Shown piece by piece: positions 37,620 through 50,371 of a DNA stretch of 64,000 nt. The position numbers were made by a program, and so were the translations under genes. Below the pieces are notes generated by a model, which saw only the letters and a program-made list of their open reading frames with translations, had not been told where the DNA came from and ran no database searches. Position 1 is the stretch's first letter, and each line of letters opens with the position of its first letter. Source of the DNA: Apostichopus japonicus (Eukaryota; Echinodermata; Holothuroidea; Aspidochirotida; Stichopodidae); NCBI RefSeq assembly GCF_037975245.1, contig NC_092566.1, positions 10,879,501-10,943,500 on the forward strand. Reading direction: 5' to 3'.

Positions 37620-38605
37620 TATGTTCCGACATTTCTATGTTCCGACGTCTCAATGTTCCGACAAAAAGAAAAAATTCGGAGCAACAACTAAAAAATTTCT
37701 TCCAAGAAAACTAGTTTTGTTACCCCAATATTCTTGTGACCCAATTTGTTTTGGGACAAAAAAATTTGAGACCAAAATTGTTTTCACGAAAAAATAAAAG
37801 TTACCCAAAAATTTGTTATGACCCAAATAGTGCTTGTGACCGAAAATTGCTTGTGACCCGATTTTTTTTTTTTGGACCAAGATCGTTTTGGGCCAAATCA
37901 ATTTTCGAATAAAATGTGTTTAGATTTAGACCAAAATATGATGTAGGCCTACCATTTTTTTGGGGGGGGGGGTTGGGCAGTGGCCTGCGCAAATGGGGGG
38001 CGTGGCAATAGGCATGCCCCGCTCAACCTCGGGCTCAGTCGGGGGAATTTGAAAACGTCCACACTGCACGCGACGCGTGCTGTGTGACCAATCATTGCCC
38101 CTTGTAAAATTAGATAACTTTCGAGCGGGTAAACGTGAAAACTTTAGATATCGCTTGAGCAATAATAAAAAAGGCGCCCGCAGCGTGGACACAATATATC
38201 GCGGGTCACCAACAAAAAATCTCTCGCGCCGCGCCGCTTTCAGTATTCTTTTTTGGTCCCAAAGTTTGGTCCAAAGAATTTTTGTCCAAAAGATTGGAGT
38301 AAAAATAAATTTCGGGTCACAAGCAATTTTTGGTCACACTGTCTGGGTCACAACAAATTTGATCAACAAATTTTGGGTCACATTTTTTGTTGTTTGTTTG
38401 TTTGATTTTGGTCCCAAAAAATTTGATCAGAAAAAATTTTGAGTCCACTAAAATTTTGGTCACAAAAATATTGGGGTCTGAAAACTTGTTTTCTTGGTAC
38501 AAACGACTTTTTGGATAACAAAAATTGTCCCGAATTATTTCTTTGGTCGGAACATAGAGAAGTCGGAACATAGAGACGTCGGAACATAAAAACGTTGGAA
38601 CATAG
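37620..38605. mobile_element. Large foldback element with 16-bp-repeat termini
   Basis: Left terminus has three ATGTTCCGAC units at 37621, 37637 and 37653 (16-bp period). The right terminus has four inverted units (GTCGGAACAT at 38546, 38562, 38578; GTTGGAACAT at 38594) at the same period. Inside, both arms continue as imperfect inverted repeats for about 300 bp, full of TTGTGACCC / GGGTCACAA and CAAAATTTTTGG-type motifs. A GC-richer core (about 38030-38230) contains the near-perfect palindrome GCACGCGACGCGTGC. No transposase frame. It resembles Foldback-type DNA elements. Outer boundaries may extend some 15 bp further; target duplication not clear. Confidence 0.82.
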
Positions 38606-39080
38606 AGATGTAACCATAGTTACTGTATATGTGCAATTTTCATAGCTCTACTTCATTATCTCAGTTATTTTATGATATAAGAGAGTGAAGCCTGAACAAA
38701 CTCACCATCGGCGTTCCTTGCGAAAAGATCGAGTGACAATGAGAACATTTCAGAAATAAATCTGGCCGACAGTCAATCACGTATGCAAACTGCCGAAACG
38801 TGGAGGTATAACTACAAAAACCTCATTTAATTATTATCTCCCACTTCAGTAACAAGTATTTACGTTACGTTTGCGGTGTCCGGATCATTCAAAGAATTTA
38901 TATGAAGTGGTAAGCCCAGGATATATGATGAAGCCCGTGTCAGGGATGGGGTCATTGCACTTTCTCCTTACGATATCACCGCGCACCTACCTCACAGTGT
39001 CACACCGTAAACAACTTACGCAATTACAAGTGAACTTTGGTCATTTAATACTCATTGATGATTTAACTCAACCTTCGATC

Positions 39081-42000
39081 ATGCCTAAGTCTGAAGATGA
39101 GCAAAACAAGGCAAAGAGTGATAAAATTGGTCAAGCAATAGAAAATGTCTGTTTTTCATACTTACCTGCAATCGGTGCAATCAGTCACACGGTGTTCGCT
39201 ATTCATATTTTAGATAAATCATTGATACCAAGGTAAAGTCATTACTGTATAGGCCTAACTGTTACTGTATAACTGTTAGCCTACACTTGTTAAGGTACGC
39301 TAGGCGTAGCTTAGGCTTACAAAGTACAAATACTGTAAAATAGGCAAGTTATATGCTAGGTGGGCTTGTACTAACGACGTAACATTGTCCTTCGCCTAGG
39401 CGATCTTCAATAATCAGACGTCTACCATGGTATATAAATTAATACTGATGCATAGGGTGTTGTCAAAACTAACAGTCTCTTAAATTTTATAGGATCATTA
39501 AGCTGTTCTAAATGACATTGATGTTGTTAATCCACATTTGCCTTATTGCTAGGATTTACACTAGTAATAGTATAGTGTATACACTACTAGTAAGGCCTAA
39601 GTTTAAAAATAGACATGACTAGCAGCATAGCAACATGGTGGCAACCAACGGTGGATAATGTATGGTATATACAGTAACTTAACGTGTTAACAAACTTAAC
39701 ATTATGAATTATACATGTGTAGCAGCACTGAAAAACACTAGGCTAGCTCCTAAGTCCAATAGTAACCACGTTTTCAGTCGCAATTGAATCTATGAATACT
39801 TTGAATAGAGTTACCATATTTGTTTTTGAAAAAGCAGGACATTGATCTGCGTCCTACACTGATCCGCGTCCTGGTGGAGGGGTGTAAGGGGAGGGGGGCA
39901 CCTTTGGAAATTTTTTTGTTTTTCAAAGGTGCCTAGATGCAAAATGGTGCAATCTAAATCACTCTAATAGGGACTCAGGGAGGTCCCCAACTTGAGTGAG
40001 TTATGGTTTGGCTCCAAGTCTAGTAAAAAATTCACAAAAAGTGTACTGTGCCACTGGGCAGATTGGAGTCCAAAAAATCTCCTCTGAATTTATGCACCTA
40101 TGCATACTTCTCTGAGAATCTGATTTTCCTCAACAAGGAAGGCCGCCGATGTTCAATCACAGATTCACAGCACTTCATACTTTGGATTGGCGCATGTGAT
40201 ACTCTGCCTAAAACTGACATTACGTTATATAGGGCAATACTCATAATTACGGTGTGTTCACGCTATTGACTGCGTACTACTATACTTTATGAGAGCCCGT
40301 CTGCGTGCAGGAAAGTGGTGTGTGTCTCTACTGCTGTCCATATATGGTAGGGAGCAGACGACGCGAGTACACGTTTATTGCGTATAAATTTAGTTGGAAA
40401 TCATTTGCTCGTGACTCGTGAGGCTAAATTAGGGAAAACCTGTCAACTCCTGTGTCAAATTCAGGAAATCCGGATATTATTGCCAAATTGGAAAATCCAC
40501 CCGGACGCCCGCGTAAGTCACGAAAAACCGGACATGTCCGGGTAAAACCGGACGTCTGGTAAGCCTAACTTTGAAAGACATCCAAAGTTGCATTAGTGAA
40601 AAAGGGAAACAATAACTATGTATTTTGGGACACTTTCTTGGATTATTCCACCCATTTAGTGGAATAATACAGTAAAATTAACAGGCCCAGTTAAGGAAAT
40701 TTTTCCATGCTTTGAGCAGTTTGACTGTTCCTATACAAGTAGGATAATTCTTCCTGTTTCTGGTGAAATCTGATCAAACCATTGATGGAAACACGTAGCT
40801 GAAAGATAGAACTAATAACCACAGAGCAAAATCAGTGAGATGTCATCACTGCTGTTCTATTTTTAAAATAACTATAATTTCATTCATTTATTTCATTTAT
40901 TCATTCCAGTATAAATATTAAATTTATAAAGAGGAGTCATAAAATATGTTAACAGGAAGAATAACTAATATAAAAGGGGAAAAAAAGATAAGATGATAGG
41001 ATCTCATATAGAATGTATCACCATATATATACAAAAGTTAATACATGAAACAATATACCAAACTGACTTCAAGTTCTCCAAACATTGTAATTGCTTGGAT
41101 TGAATGTATAAGCAGCACAGTGTATAAGATAGTTTCTGTAAACTTGTGTTTTGTATTTTGGCAAGATGTGTGGATTTCTTAGATTTTGTTCGATTTTTTG
41201 CAATAGACTTTTCAGTACAGTATGCAAAGGGTGATTCTGATCACTGTTGATCTTATTAGCCTTCCTTCGTAAACTCAGTTCTTACAGCAGCATTTACTAT
41301 TCTTAAAGCAGATTGATACCAAAATAATAATATAGCTGTTTAAGAAACTTCATTATGGCATAAAATGGCCGTACTATCGTGAATTAACCATTTACCATCA
41401 TACAAGCTGTTTTAATAAGTTGTTGAAAAGCACTTAGGCCTATAGCTAAGTTGCCCCTGCTTCAGTCAATAGACTATATTTCAATAGATGAGTGTATTGT
41501 AAGCAATGTCAGTTGATAATCTCTTTGTATTTAGTATACTGAAAGCTCACCAGAGGTGATGGTTTGCTGATGTATTAATTTTCAAACTGATTCCTGCAGC
41601 AACATGGTCTTTAACAATGTCAGCTAGTTCCTTGGATCCATGCATACACTTTTGAATGTGGAGGCAAATGCAATAAACTAATTGCATGGCATGTTGCAAG
41701 AGATGGTATTCACTATTATACATTATTAGAAATCAGCAAGTCTTGGAATGTCCTCAGGGCATCAATATTGCATTAAAGAATACCAATCAAATCAGCTAAA
41801 TTTTTTAACCAACTGCAAGAAATATTCAGATCCCCTTCCCTATCTCTTCCCCCCCCCCCCACCCGCAAGAAAATAATAATTATAATAAAACTGAAACAAG
41901 AATAATAAACATCACAGAAACATAGTATAGGTCTTTAACTAGAAAGCAAGTAATTCCCCGATCTCTTTGCTCTTGCTATGTTAATTTACGATACTACTTT

Positions 42001-42904
42001 ACTTTTGCATATTGTCGTTATTGATAAAAGATTGATCATAATTTATGCTTTCTGATGAAGTTTGCATTCCATGCCTCCCTGTTACTTTGGGGTTATTCTC
42101 AGTGCACTGTGTTTACCGAAGTGAATTTGATGTGATGTCATTTTTCTCTTACTTTTACACTAAGAAGACAGATTTTATTAATATGCTTCATGTTTTCTAG
42201 TTTTGACCTTGGAATAGATTATATTCCAATTTCTCCTAAAGGTGGTTTTGAAGTTCACAAAGTATATAATATTGCTCTGTATGAGGTGTTCTCATGTCAT
42301 GATGCAACCAGTTTAGAAGATGAAAATTGATGCTCATTTTAGCGGAGAGAAACAGAATGCTTTTGTCAGTGTGTATCTATGGCACCATACTGTACCTGCT
42401 TGCATCAAGTTTCAGTTTTGCTACAGAATTTTGTGTTTCATCTTCCAAAGGTTTTGTAAATTTGAAAATGGAAGTCCTGACTTCACATGGTTGCTTTAAT
42501 ATTCTCAAGATTGTGTAGATCAACATACATTTTTTTTTTCTCTCTCTCTTTGGAATGTCCTTTTTTTTAAATTCCTGTATCTTACTTATTCCTCCCACAG
42601 GTTTTTCCCTGTATGGCATTTTGGAGTTGCCAATAGCTTCCTATTTAATTCACACCTGGGTGTCGGTCTGTACCTCTATAACAGCAGGTGTTTGTCGAAA
42701 GCACCCGTCCACAACAGGATACTCTGGAGCGTCTACGGTAGTGTACTCTTCAACTTTGGATCCGTCCTGCTGTTCTCGACCGGAAAACTCCTTCTCGTCA
42801 ACGACCGTCTGATCGGAGCACTTTACGCGGCGGCTGCCAGCCTGAGCTTTCTGGTGATAGGTAAGCAGTACGTGGAGTTTGTCGACGAAAACATTGATGG
42901 ATGA
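39081..42904 (+). CDS. Unrecognised small membrane protein (2 exons, ~151 aa)
   Basis: Exons 39081-39232 and 42601-42904 join within an AGG codon (AG|G) at good GT-AG sites and give 151 aa ending at TGA 42902-42904. ATG 39081 has A at -3; in-frame ATGs further 5' (about 38926) leave the start uncertain. Hydrophobic segments: YLPAIGAISHTVFAIHIL (exon 1), then HFGVANSFLFNSHLGVGLYL, WSVYGSVLFNFGSVLLF and GALYAAAASLSFLVIG. This suggests a four-pass membrane protein with a short acidic C-terminus (EFVDENIDG). The even codon use and matching phases support a real gene, but I cannot name the family and assign no function. A possible poly(A) signal AATAAA is at 43487-43492. The intron contains a hAT-type element and dispersed repeats. 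Confidence 0.65.
39806..40567. mobile_element. hAT-type element with 8-bp target duplication
   Basis: Begins TAGAGTTACCATATTTG; the inverted right end is TAGGCTTACCAGACGTCC. Flanks are ACTTTGAA at 39798-39805 and 40568-40575, perfect. Interior shows GGACATGTCCGGGTAAAACC near the right end. 762 bp, no transposase frame. In the intron of the small membrane protein gene. Confidence 0.82.
41464..42240. repeat. Rearranged copy of the 34455-35215 dispersed repeat
   Basis: 41464-41515 matches 34571-34590 plus 34978-35000 in direct orientation, as an uninterrupted site. About 42070-42240 matches 35040-35205 in inverted orientation. A C-run lies at 41849-41861 between them. Confidence 0.6.
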
Positions 42905-43112
42905 GAAACTTTTGAAGCTCAAAGAGGGAGGAGAAACAGTGGACAGGATGAAATGTAGAGATACAGGTAGATTATACAGCGACACAAGAAAGAAGAAAGC
43001 AGTTAACGACCTACCGTTTCCTTGGAAGGCTATTTTACTATCAGTGAGCATTGTGTTTGCCATGTGGTCTTTTCTCGAGATAACCCTCGGTTTGTACTTT
43101 TACAACAATTGA

Positions 43113-45185
43113 CAAAAATTGCCGCAGGTGCCTTGTACAGCTGTAATATAAGTCCAATTTTGTTTTCCATTTATTCTTAGTTTTTTTCTTCAAAAGTAAG
43201 AAAGAAAATCAAACTGTAAATTTGACAAACTGCTTATCTCCTACAAGAAACCTGTGTAGGTTAAATATGTTTAAGTTACAGGGTGTAATGTATTGATCCT
43301 AGCAGGATCTTCAAAGACAAACTGATACAGTGACAAATGTACTACCACTGTATGTACATACAAGTAGGCTTATATCTGCCACTGTTTGTTCGAAAGTAAA
43401 AACTTGGGTTTCATGTACAGTATGCAAGTGATGCCGTAAAATTGCCCATCCTGATTTAAAAATATTATATTTGAAAAATAATTGGGAATAAAAATACTTT
43501 ATATATATCTACTTCTTAAATTAAGCTGAAACTAGACTGAGTCAAGTTAATTAATAATATTATTACGGCAATTTAAAGTGACAAAGTAAGCAATTATTAA
43601 CCCAAAATGAACTCAGAAAGGGTGCTTGCACTGTCATCCTTCCAAGGAAGGAACCTTTGTGAGGTTTTGTGTAGTTATTTTATTATTTTGGGTCCGTGAA
43701 GCTTGGTTCCAGTAAAGAGGAACTTGTGCAAGAAAACATTTAGTGTGCACCATATTAGTGGGCATTTTGAAGATGTCAGCTCTGTCGTTCTTAAACACTT
43801 AATTGATTGCTGTTATGTTCCCAGAGAATAACATATCGAGTATCGCATTGCAAAATGCTTTGCAAAGTATACAAGTGCCAAAAGGTATAGCGGATTCTTT
43901 TTTTTACACACCGATAACCATAGTATTTTATAAGGGAATAAATTCAGAACGTTCTGTTACACAAAATATGAACAGTAAATTATTTGCCTGGTTCCTTAAA
44001 ATTAGGAAGACACATTGCCGTCAGATGTAAAAGTAGAATGTTGTAGTTATGATGTTACACTGTGAGGCCAGGGTGAGTATTCAATCAAGCAGGGTAAAAC
44101 ATGTTGATTATATTTTTATAGGGAGGATAAAGGAATTACGTAGATAAATTGTAAACGCTTTGGATGTGTGAGTGTGTGAGTCCATGTATTGATAAAGGTG
44201 TGAAGAATAACATTGTTGGCTCATGTGAGTCATATCTACCTTGACCGGTGAATGGGATTGTAATCTACAGTAGTGAAAGATACAAATAAGGTGAAAGGGT
44301 TGGATGGAACATGCAATGATACAGTATTTGAGACCCCTTTTGGACAAATTATGCTGCGATAGGGCTCAGGTGAAAAACATGTTTTGGATCTCTTGTATAA
44401 AAGAATTGGGATGGGGGTGTGGGGGGGGGGTTGTTACCGGACCCCCCACCTCTGTGTTGTCCCTCTAGTTCACACTCCTGGAAAGTTGCAACTTTCCTTT
44501 CTTTAATAGTATTAATTTAAATCGAGTGAAATGTTTGAGGGATTGAAAAGCTTTTTGTGGATTTTTCAATAAGTTATACTCAGTTGAATGTGAGGGAGGA
44601 AAAGTTTGTATCTGATATTTTGTTAAATCAGGAGTGGAATGCGGAAGTAGTGGGAGGAGGGTGTTTGATAATGTGCAACAAGTTGACAAGTTAACATGTC
44701 TGTAAGTATCAAGTAAAGGAACTAACACAGCTGTGAGATGTAAGTGTTCAGGTGTACAGTAAGTTTACTTTGCTTAAAACGTTCTTTGAGTCCTTCATTT
44801 TGGTCTAGAGTTCATTTTGGTTTTTGATAAACACCTTGATCACAATACTTTTGCCTGTTTTTCTTTTGTAACTTGGGTCAAACCAAAGTTACAGAATTAA
44901 ATCAAAGGGTCTGTGCAAGAAATCTTTGAAATAGAATCCTTGGAAACTTAAATACTGTCATTTACAGTCACTGTGAAGAAATCTTGCAGTCTTACATATA
45001 TTAACCATTCACACACTCACATTTTTACGTAAAATACTGTAAAAGTAAAGCGTTTTCTGAAGAAGTCACTGCAGTTGAGTATTATCATAATTTCTTAGTA
45101 TTTTGGGGTATTAAATGTGACTTGACACATGGCACAACTGTTTATATATATTGTAATTCTTTGCTTTGTTGGTTACCACAGCTAC
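43113..45185. other. Downstream region of the membrane-protein gene, otherwise empty
   Basis: Contains the candidate AATAAA at 43487-43492. The open frames seen here are short and AT-rich, without domains. No repeat boundaries recognised. Confidence 0.4.
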
Positions 45186-45189
45186 AGCG

Positions 45190-45655
45190 TATACTGAACT
45201 CTTACTCAGTTGCTAGACTCATTACTAATATGTCCTAAACAATTAAACATAAGCCCCATACTTTACCAACTCCACTGGTTGTTCATGAAGCAGAGAGTTA
45301 TTTATAAGACACTTCTTGTTATTTACCATGCCCTTGATACAGGTGCTCGTTATATCAAAGAAGAAGTTCCTTTGGTCATTCCAAATAATCGACTGGGAAC
45401 CTACAGCAATCGTTCTCTGTACAAGTTTGGTCCTGTTCAATGGAACACCCTCTGTCTATAAGAAATTTGACTTGTCGTAACCTTCAAGTCCAAATAAAAC
45501 ATGTTTCTTCTAAATCAGGCTTTCTCTAAAAATGTGATAGTGTAATTGTAACTGTTTTTGTAAAGCAATTTTGATCGTTGCTCTTCCAGAGTTGTTTGTA
45601 GTGCTCCATAAATGTATTATTATTATTACTACTATTATTACTATTATTATTATCT
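45190..45655 (+). mobile_element. 5'-truncated LINE (L2-like) 3' end with ATT tail
   Basis: The plus-strand frame contains NISPILYQLHWLFMKQRVIY then KTLLVIYHALDTGARYIKEE and YSNRSLYKFGPVQWNTL, the standard RT C-terminal block (HISPIL-LHWLPVKQRI-YK). It is broken by stops, with a 3' UTR ending in an (ATT)n microsatellite at 45609-45652, the usual tail of L2-type LINEs. Confidence 0.87.
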
Positions 45656-45659
45656 AAAC

Positions 45660-48220
45660 CCCAGCCCTTCCCATGCCTTCCAACTTCCTTGGTATCAGTA
45701 AGTTCCTCAAAGACTGAATGTTTGTGATAACAGCATGAGCCAATCAAATATGCGCTTTCCTTTATCAATATACTATTAAATGGTCTCTTCCCTAATTTAA
45801 AGCCTCTCGGTGCCCACACCACTCAAGGCACAAATGCAGTACTAAACTCCAAGAGGAGAACTGTTTACACCATACTTGCTATAGTTGATCGCATTATGTC
45901 AACAATATACTGTACTTCTTCTAGTACAGTATTTTAAGTCTTTTGTAAAAGACTGATATATTGTTGCATCCTTTGGTTAATGATTTATTTTATAAATTGA
46001 CCTTTGGAATAAGGCATTCATCATACTACTACCACCTTACTCTTTTCCATACCCTCCCACCCCCTTCAACAAATCAAGATGCTAATTCCAATCCAACTGC
46101 TTGTACATGTGACATGCATGAATTAGTCAAAAATGTACAACTTCTTGTATGGCACTGTAGGTTTTCTCCAGTTTTGTAGACTACAGTTTGTTACTAAATA
46201 ACCATTAAAGTGGTCACAACTCACAAACTGACCTTTGGATAGGTTTTCCAGTAATAAGCTTAATTATCTCTTTGGTTTAGGATTAAGATCTTTAGTAGTG
46301 TTGATAAGATATATGAGTGACAAATTGCTTAGTACGATATTTACAAATTCAGCTGCAAGAAAGTTTTTTTTTTTTTGCATTTCTGGTCTTTGCTACCTTA
46401 CCATAGCAAATAATAGTTAATAGGTAATTGTAAATAATTTTGGCATTGAAAATGCTCAGAGTTACCAGGATTGTCAGAAATGACATGTTTCCAATGTTAT
46501 TGGAGATGAATGATAAAGAGAACGAAACTATGACCATGCTTATGGCTGCTGGGAGCCTATACCCCAACATTCATTGCCTGGTTGTGATATAACTGTAACA
46601 CATTTTTAGAGTAATAGTGACAGCATATTATGTTGTTGATGCCATCTCAATTACAGTTTTCTTATCTTCATCACAAGTCATCATTGCATATTATATATAT
46701 TATGATCTCATAATCTTGTAATTCTTTTCAATTATTGCAGCTGACAATATTTTCCAGTTTATTTCTCTCTTCCTGTTTCTTGGGGTGGGGAGGGGGGGGG
46801 GTTAAATTGTGGCTATTGGATTATGCAAGATTTATGGTCCAATTAAGGAAAAAGCCCATATCAGTGCCAATGCTTCAACTAGAATGTTTAGATTGACATG
46901 AAGCAATATTATAGATTTGTTTTCCTCCCATCCTTTTTGGGTATAGGTGCATTATTATTCATTTCTTTTTCTGTTGTTTTCTCAACATTTAGCACTTAAC
47001 ATTGTACTCTCCAAGAACTGTGTTGCTAGAATAAAAGACTGAGAAAACAAAGGATCCTTTTATTGTTTCATATATATTAATGAAGTTTTGAGATGTTTTC
47101 TTTTTTATTCTTGACTTTGGAGGTCGTGGTCCTTCCACACTAAGATGGGAAATTCTCCCTCATTCCCCTACACCCTTTTCCATCGTAAAACAGCAACCTC
47201 CCAATACCCCCCCCCCCCCCCAAAAAAAACAACACTGGAAACAGCGAATCAAGATCTCAAAAAAGTTTGTCTCTGGGAGGACAATTTCCCACTGGCCAGT
47301 TTATCTTTAGATTTGCTTTTCTGAATTTCTATCTTCTTCCATGCTTCCGAAAAAGTAATGCCATCAAGATGTAACACAGACGTGGGGGAGAGGGAGGGGA
47401 GCAGGAGTATTTTTTTCCTGTCTCCTCACTATTCCAACTATATAGGGATGCCATCCACGCCAGTGTTAAATCATCCAACTGGATCGCGAGTGACAGGCAA
47501 TCCAAATCCTGTTTCTTATACCTTATTATAAGTCTGATATTCAAAAACTCCTCGAGACTTCAAAAAAAGTCGAAACTGTGGTGTGAAAAATACAAAATTT
47601 CGATGAAACAATGAATTTCTGATATAGTTTACAAAAAGTAGACATTTGGACATAACACAGGCGAAAAGTTTTCAATGTCTCATCTGGGCCACCGTAGCAT
47701 CTACAAATTCAAATTCTTTTGGCAACAAACCCCAACCCCACAATTTTTCTGGCCCACACTTTCTGATAACTTACAACGCCATTGTCTTAAGACTGTACAC
47801 CATGCTTCCCAGATATATCGGTTTGAGATAAGGTTCGATACGTTAACGCATTTCCGTGGGTGGGGCCACGATATTAATTCAGACTGGGCACAATATAATT
47901 GCTGGTTGGTACTACCAGGGAGTTGTTAAGGAACTACTGGGGCTCCCTAAGTACAACTTGTCTGACGTTTACCCAAGTCAATGTTAGTACTTAATTCAGT
48001 ACTGTACAGACTTTCAGTTGGAGATTTTGTGCTTTCATTTGCACGCTGTGCACTTTTCAAGAATGTGGTAATTAGTACGAAGCATTCTTTGAATGTGTCA
48101 TTGTTATTTAGGGAAATACCCAACGTCAACTGACAAATTAAGTTATAACTTGAACCTTGAACCTATTTTAACTTGAAAGTTGAGTCAGTCCCAAACTGGA
48201 AACAACAACCAGACTATTAA
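45660..48220. other. Intergenic, no gene recognised
   Basis: AT-rich sequence with poly-C (47207-47221) and poly-G runs. No coding exon with splice support and no further transposon ends recognised. Confidence 0.4.
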
Positions 48221-48235
48221 AGACAGTCTATTAGA

Positions 48236-48607
48236 CAGTGACGTAGGAAGGTACTTTCGAGTGGGGGGGCTGAAGACTAATGGCCGGCCTGGGGGAGGGG
48301 TCTAAGGGGAGGGGGTGTCCCCCTCCCCTTTGGATTTTTTTGCATTTCCAGGTAGCCTCAGATGCAATTTGGTGCAATATAGCACACTTCAACACCCACT
48401 CCATTTTGTAAACTTAATTTTGTATTTTCACCAGGCCTTAGATGCAATTTGGTGCTCCAAATGAGATTTTTTTTTCTCATTTGGAAATGAAAAAGGGGTT
48501 TTCTGACTTGCGAAGCGGGGGGGCGGAATGATACTTCCGCCCCTCCACATTTTTCACTGGGGGGGGGGGCTGGCGCCCCCAGCCCCCCCCCGGTTCCTAC
48601 GTCCTTG
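48236..48607. mobile_element. hAT MITE with perfect 8-bp target duplication, copy 2
   Basis: 372 bp, beginning CAGTGACGTAGGAAGG and ending TTCCTACGTCCTTG, near-identical throughout to 34597-34969. Flanked by CTATTAGA at 48228-48235 and 48608-48615. The different duplications at the two loci prove independent insertions rather than a segmental duplication. Confidence 0.94.
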
Positions 48608-49347
48608 CTATTAGATCAATTTTGTTTATGTTTTTCTCAGTTGTAGCTGTATATCCCCCTTCCACATCTCAGTCCCGCAACCTTTTCCTAATATGTACAA
48701 GGGCGGCTGGACTTACCGGAGCGTCTGTAGTATATATAGCCCCATGGTAGTGCAACCTAGAAGAGGGACAACTTCGAGGGAAGTGTGAAGTATATACATG
48801 TGACAAGCCCGGGAGACTGAGCCAAAAAGTCAAGTCAAACTGAAATGTTTTCAAATTGATACGTTGTGCATTCCGTTCAACAAAACCTAGTATTCGAATA
48901 CTAAAATTAAAAAGGGTTCTTTTTCATAACGTCATGTGTTGCCCAGATTTTTTGCTTCTAGTTACCAACAAAAGGGGACTCTTATTTCTTAAAAAGGCCA
49001 TATTATTCCATTTAATCCGTGGTACATAACTACAGATACGTCCCAGAAAAAAAAAAAGTCAGAAAATGTTTCTTCTTTAGAATCCTCATGGGTCATGACT
49101 TTCTGCGTAGAAAAGCATCCACCTTCCCCTTCTCCCTCTCTACAAAAAAATTTAGCTACTCTTCTGAGAACATTACCAAAAATTCACTCGAAATATGGGA
49201 TTATTAACATTTATTGAATTCGTTATGCTGCTTACGGCTTTCAAAGAGAGTTTACAACTATTTGAGTAAGAAAGGAGAAAATCAAAACGTTACTTTATGT
49301 TTACAATCATATTGATCATGTCAAGTATACAGTTCCGTATAATTCGA

Positions 49348-49545
49348 TGACGTATTTTTTGGGCTCTTTCTTATTGGCCAGGTAGCTGCACTGTGATTGG
49401 CCAGTGAAATGAGCGGTGTACGAATGTGGATTTGACTGTATTGAACGTGTGTAATACACCGCTGTCACATACCGCTGTGTACATTTAAATAGATCGTGGG
49501 TAACAGTACAGCAAAGACATACAGGAGCAACGACATTGTTTATCG
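49348..49545 (+). promoter_or_regulatory. Putative CDK1 promoter and non-coding first exon
   Basis: Upstream of CDK1 are two inverted CCAAT boxes (ATTGG at 49373-49377 and 49396-49400, both followed by CCAG/CCA), a CRE-like TGACGTA at 49348-49354, a TTGAA at 49441 and a TTTAAA at 49484-49489. Sequence up to 49545 ends in TATCG followed by GTAAGG, a strong donor that could splice to 50342, just upstream of the coding start. Paired inverted CCAAT boxes bound by NF-Y are typical of G2/M gene promoters. Function here is inferred. Confidence 0.55.
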
Positions 49546-50371
49546 GTAAGGCAGACTAAATTTTACCTTTTTCTCTATTTAATGCTTTGGCATTAAAATA
49601 TATTATCGCATTTTAGTCTGCAAAAAGATGGACATGTATTTCATAATAAGGGTGCCAATTTCTGCATTTACAGATGTCAGTTTCAGTAGGTGGGAATGAA
49701 TTTTTAGGCTAGGCCTTACGTTAGGCCTGGGCTAGCATTATTTTGAGACAATGGATGCTTCAATTAAGATAAACGTTAGGCCTGAGTTAAACCAAGTAAC
49801 TTGCTACTTTACTTGTTACCGTTAAACCTACCAACTGCCATTTTATGTTTAAATGCTTTTAATAAGACTTAATGATGTGAAAATAAGACATCAAATAAAC
49901 AACTCTTCACTGTTCCACTCAGTGATATTGAAAAACTTTTAGTTATACTTAGGCCTGGTGCCTACTTATACTTATAGCTATGGTGTGGATGGTTATAACT
50001 GCTGATTGTAGAATTTTGTAAGCTATTCTTTGGGAAAGAAAATTCAATTTGAATGCTTAGCTTTAAGTGCAACCTAGGCTTGGACAAGTAGGAGTTTCCT
50101 TCTTGTTGTAATGATATGAAATTTTCCCTGAAGACCTTATCGAGTATTAGTGATATTTCCAATGGATTAAAAGAACTAGAACTAGCCTATAAGTGCTTGA
50201 ATTGTTGTAGCCATTTTCTATCTGCATTTGCAGAGTACTGTACTGGAAAGATCACTCAAGTCTATCTAAGAAATAGTTAGGTATATGGTTTACCAGAACA
50301 AAGACTTATCTGATATTTCATTATCTCAACAAATAATTTAGCACAGGGAGGAAGAGACACCAAGAATCAAG

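Noticed and set aside
37621-37670. Regularly spaced 16-bp units that could be mistaken for a CRISPR-like array
   Set aside because: Units are contiguous with 6-bp linkers, have inverted partners 900 bp away, and the context is eukaryotic; they are foldback-element termini.
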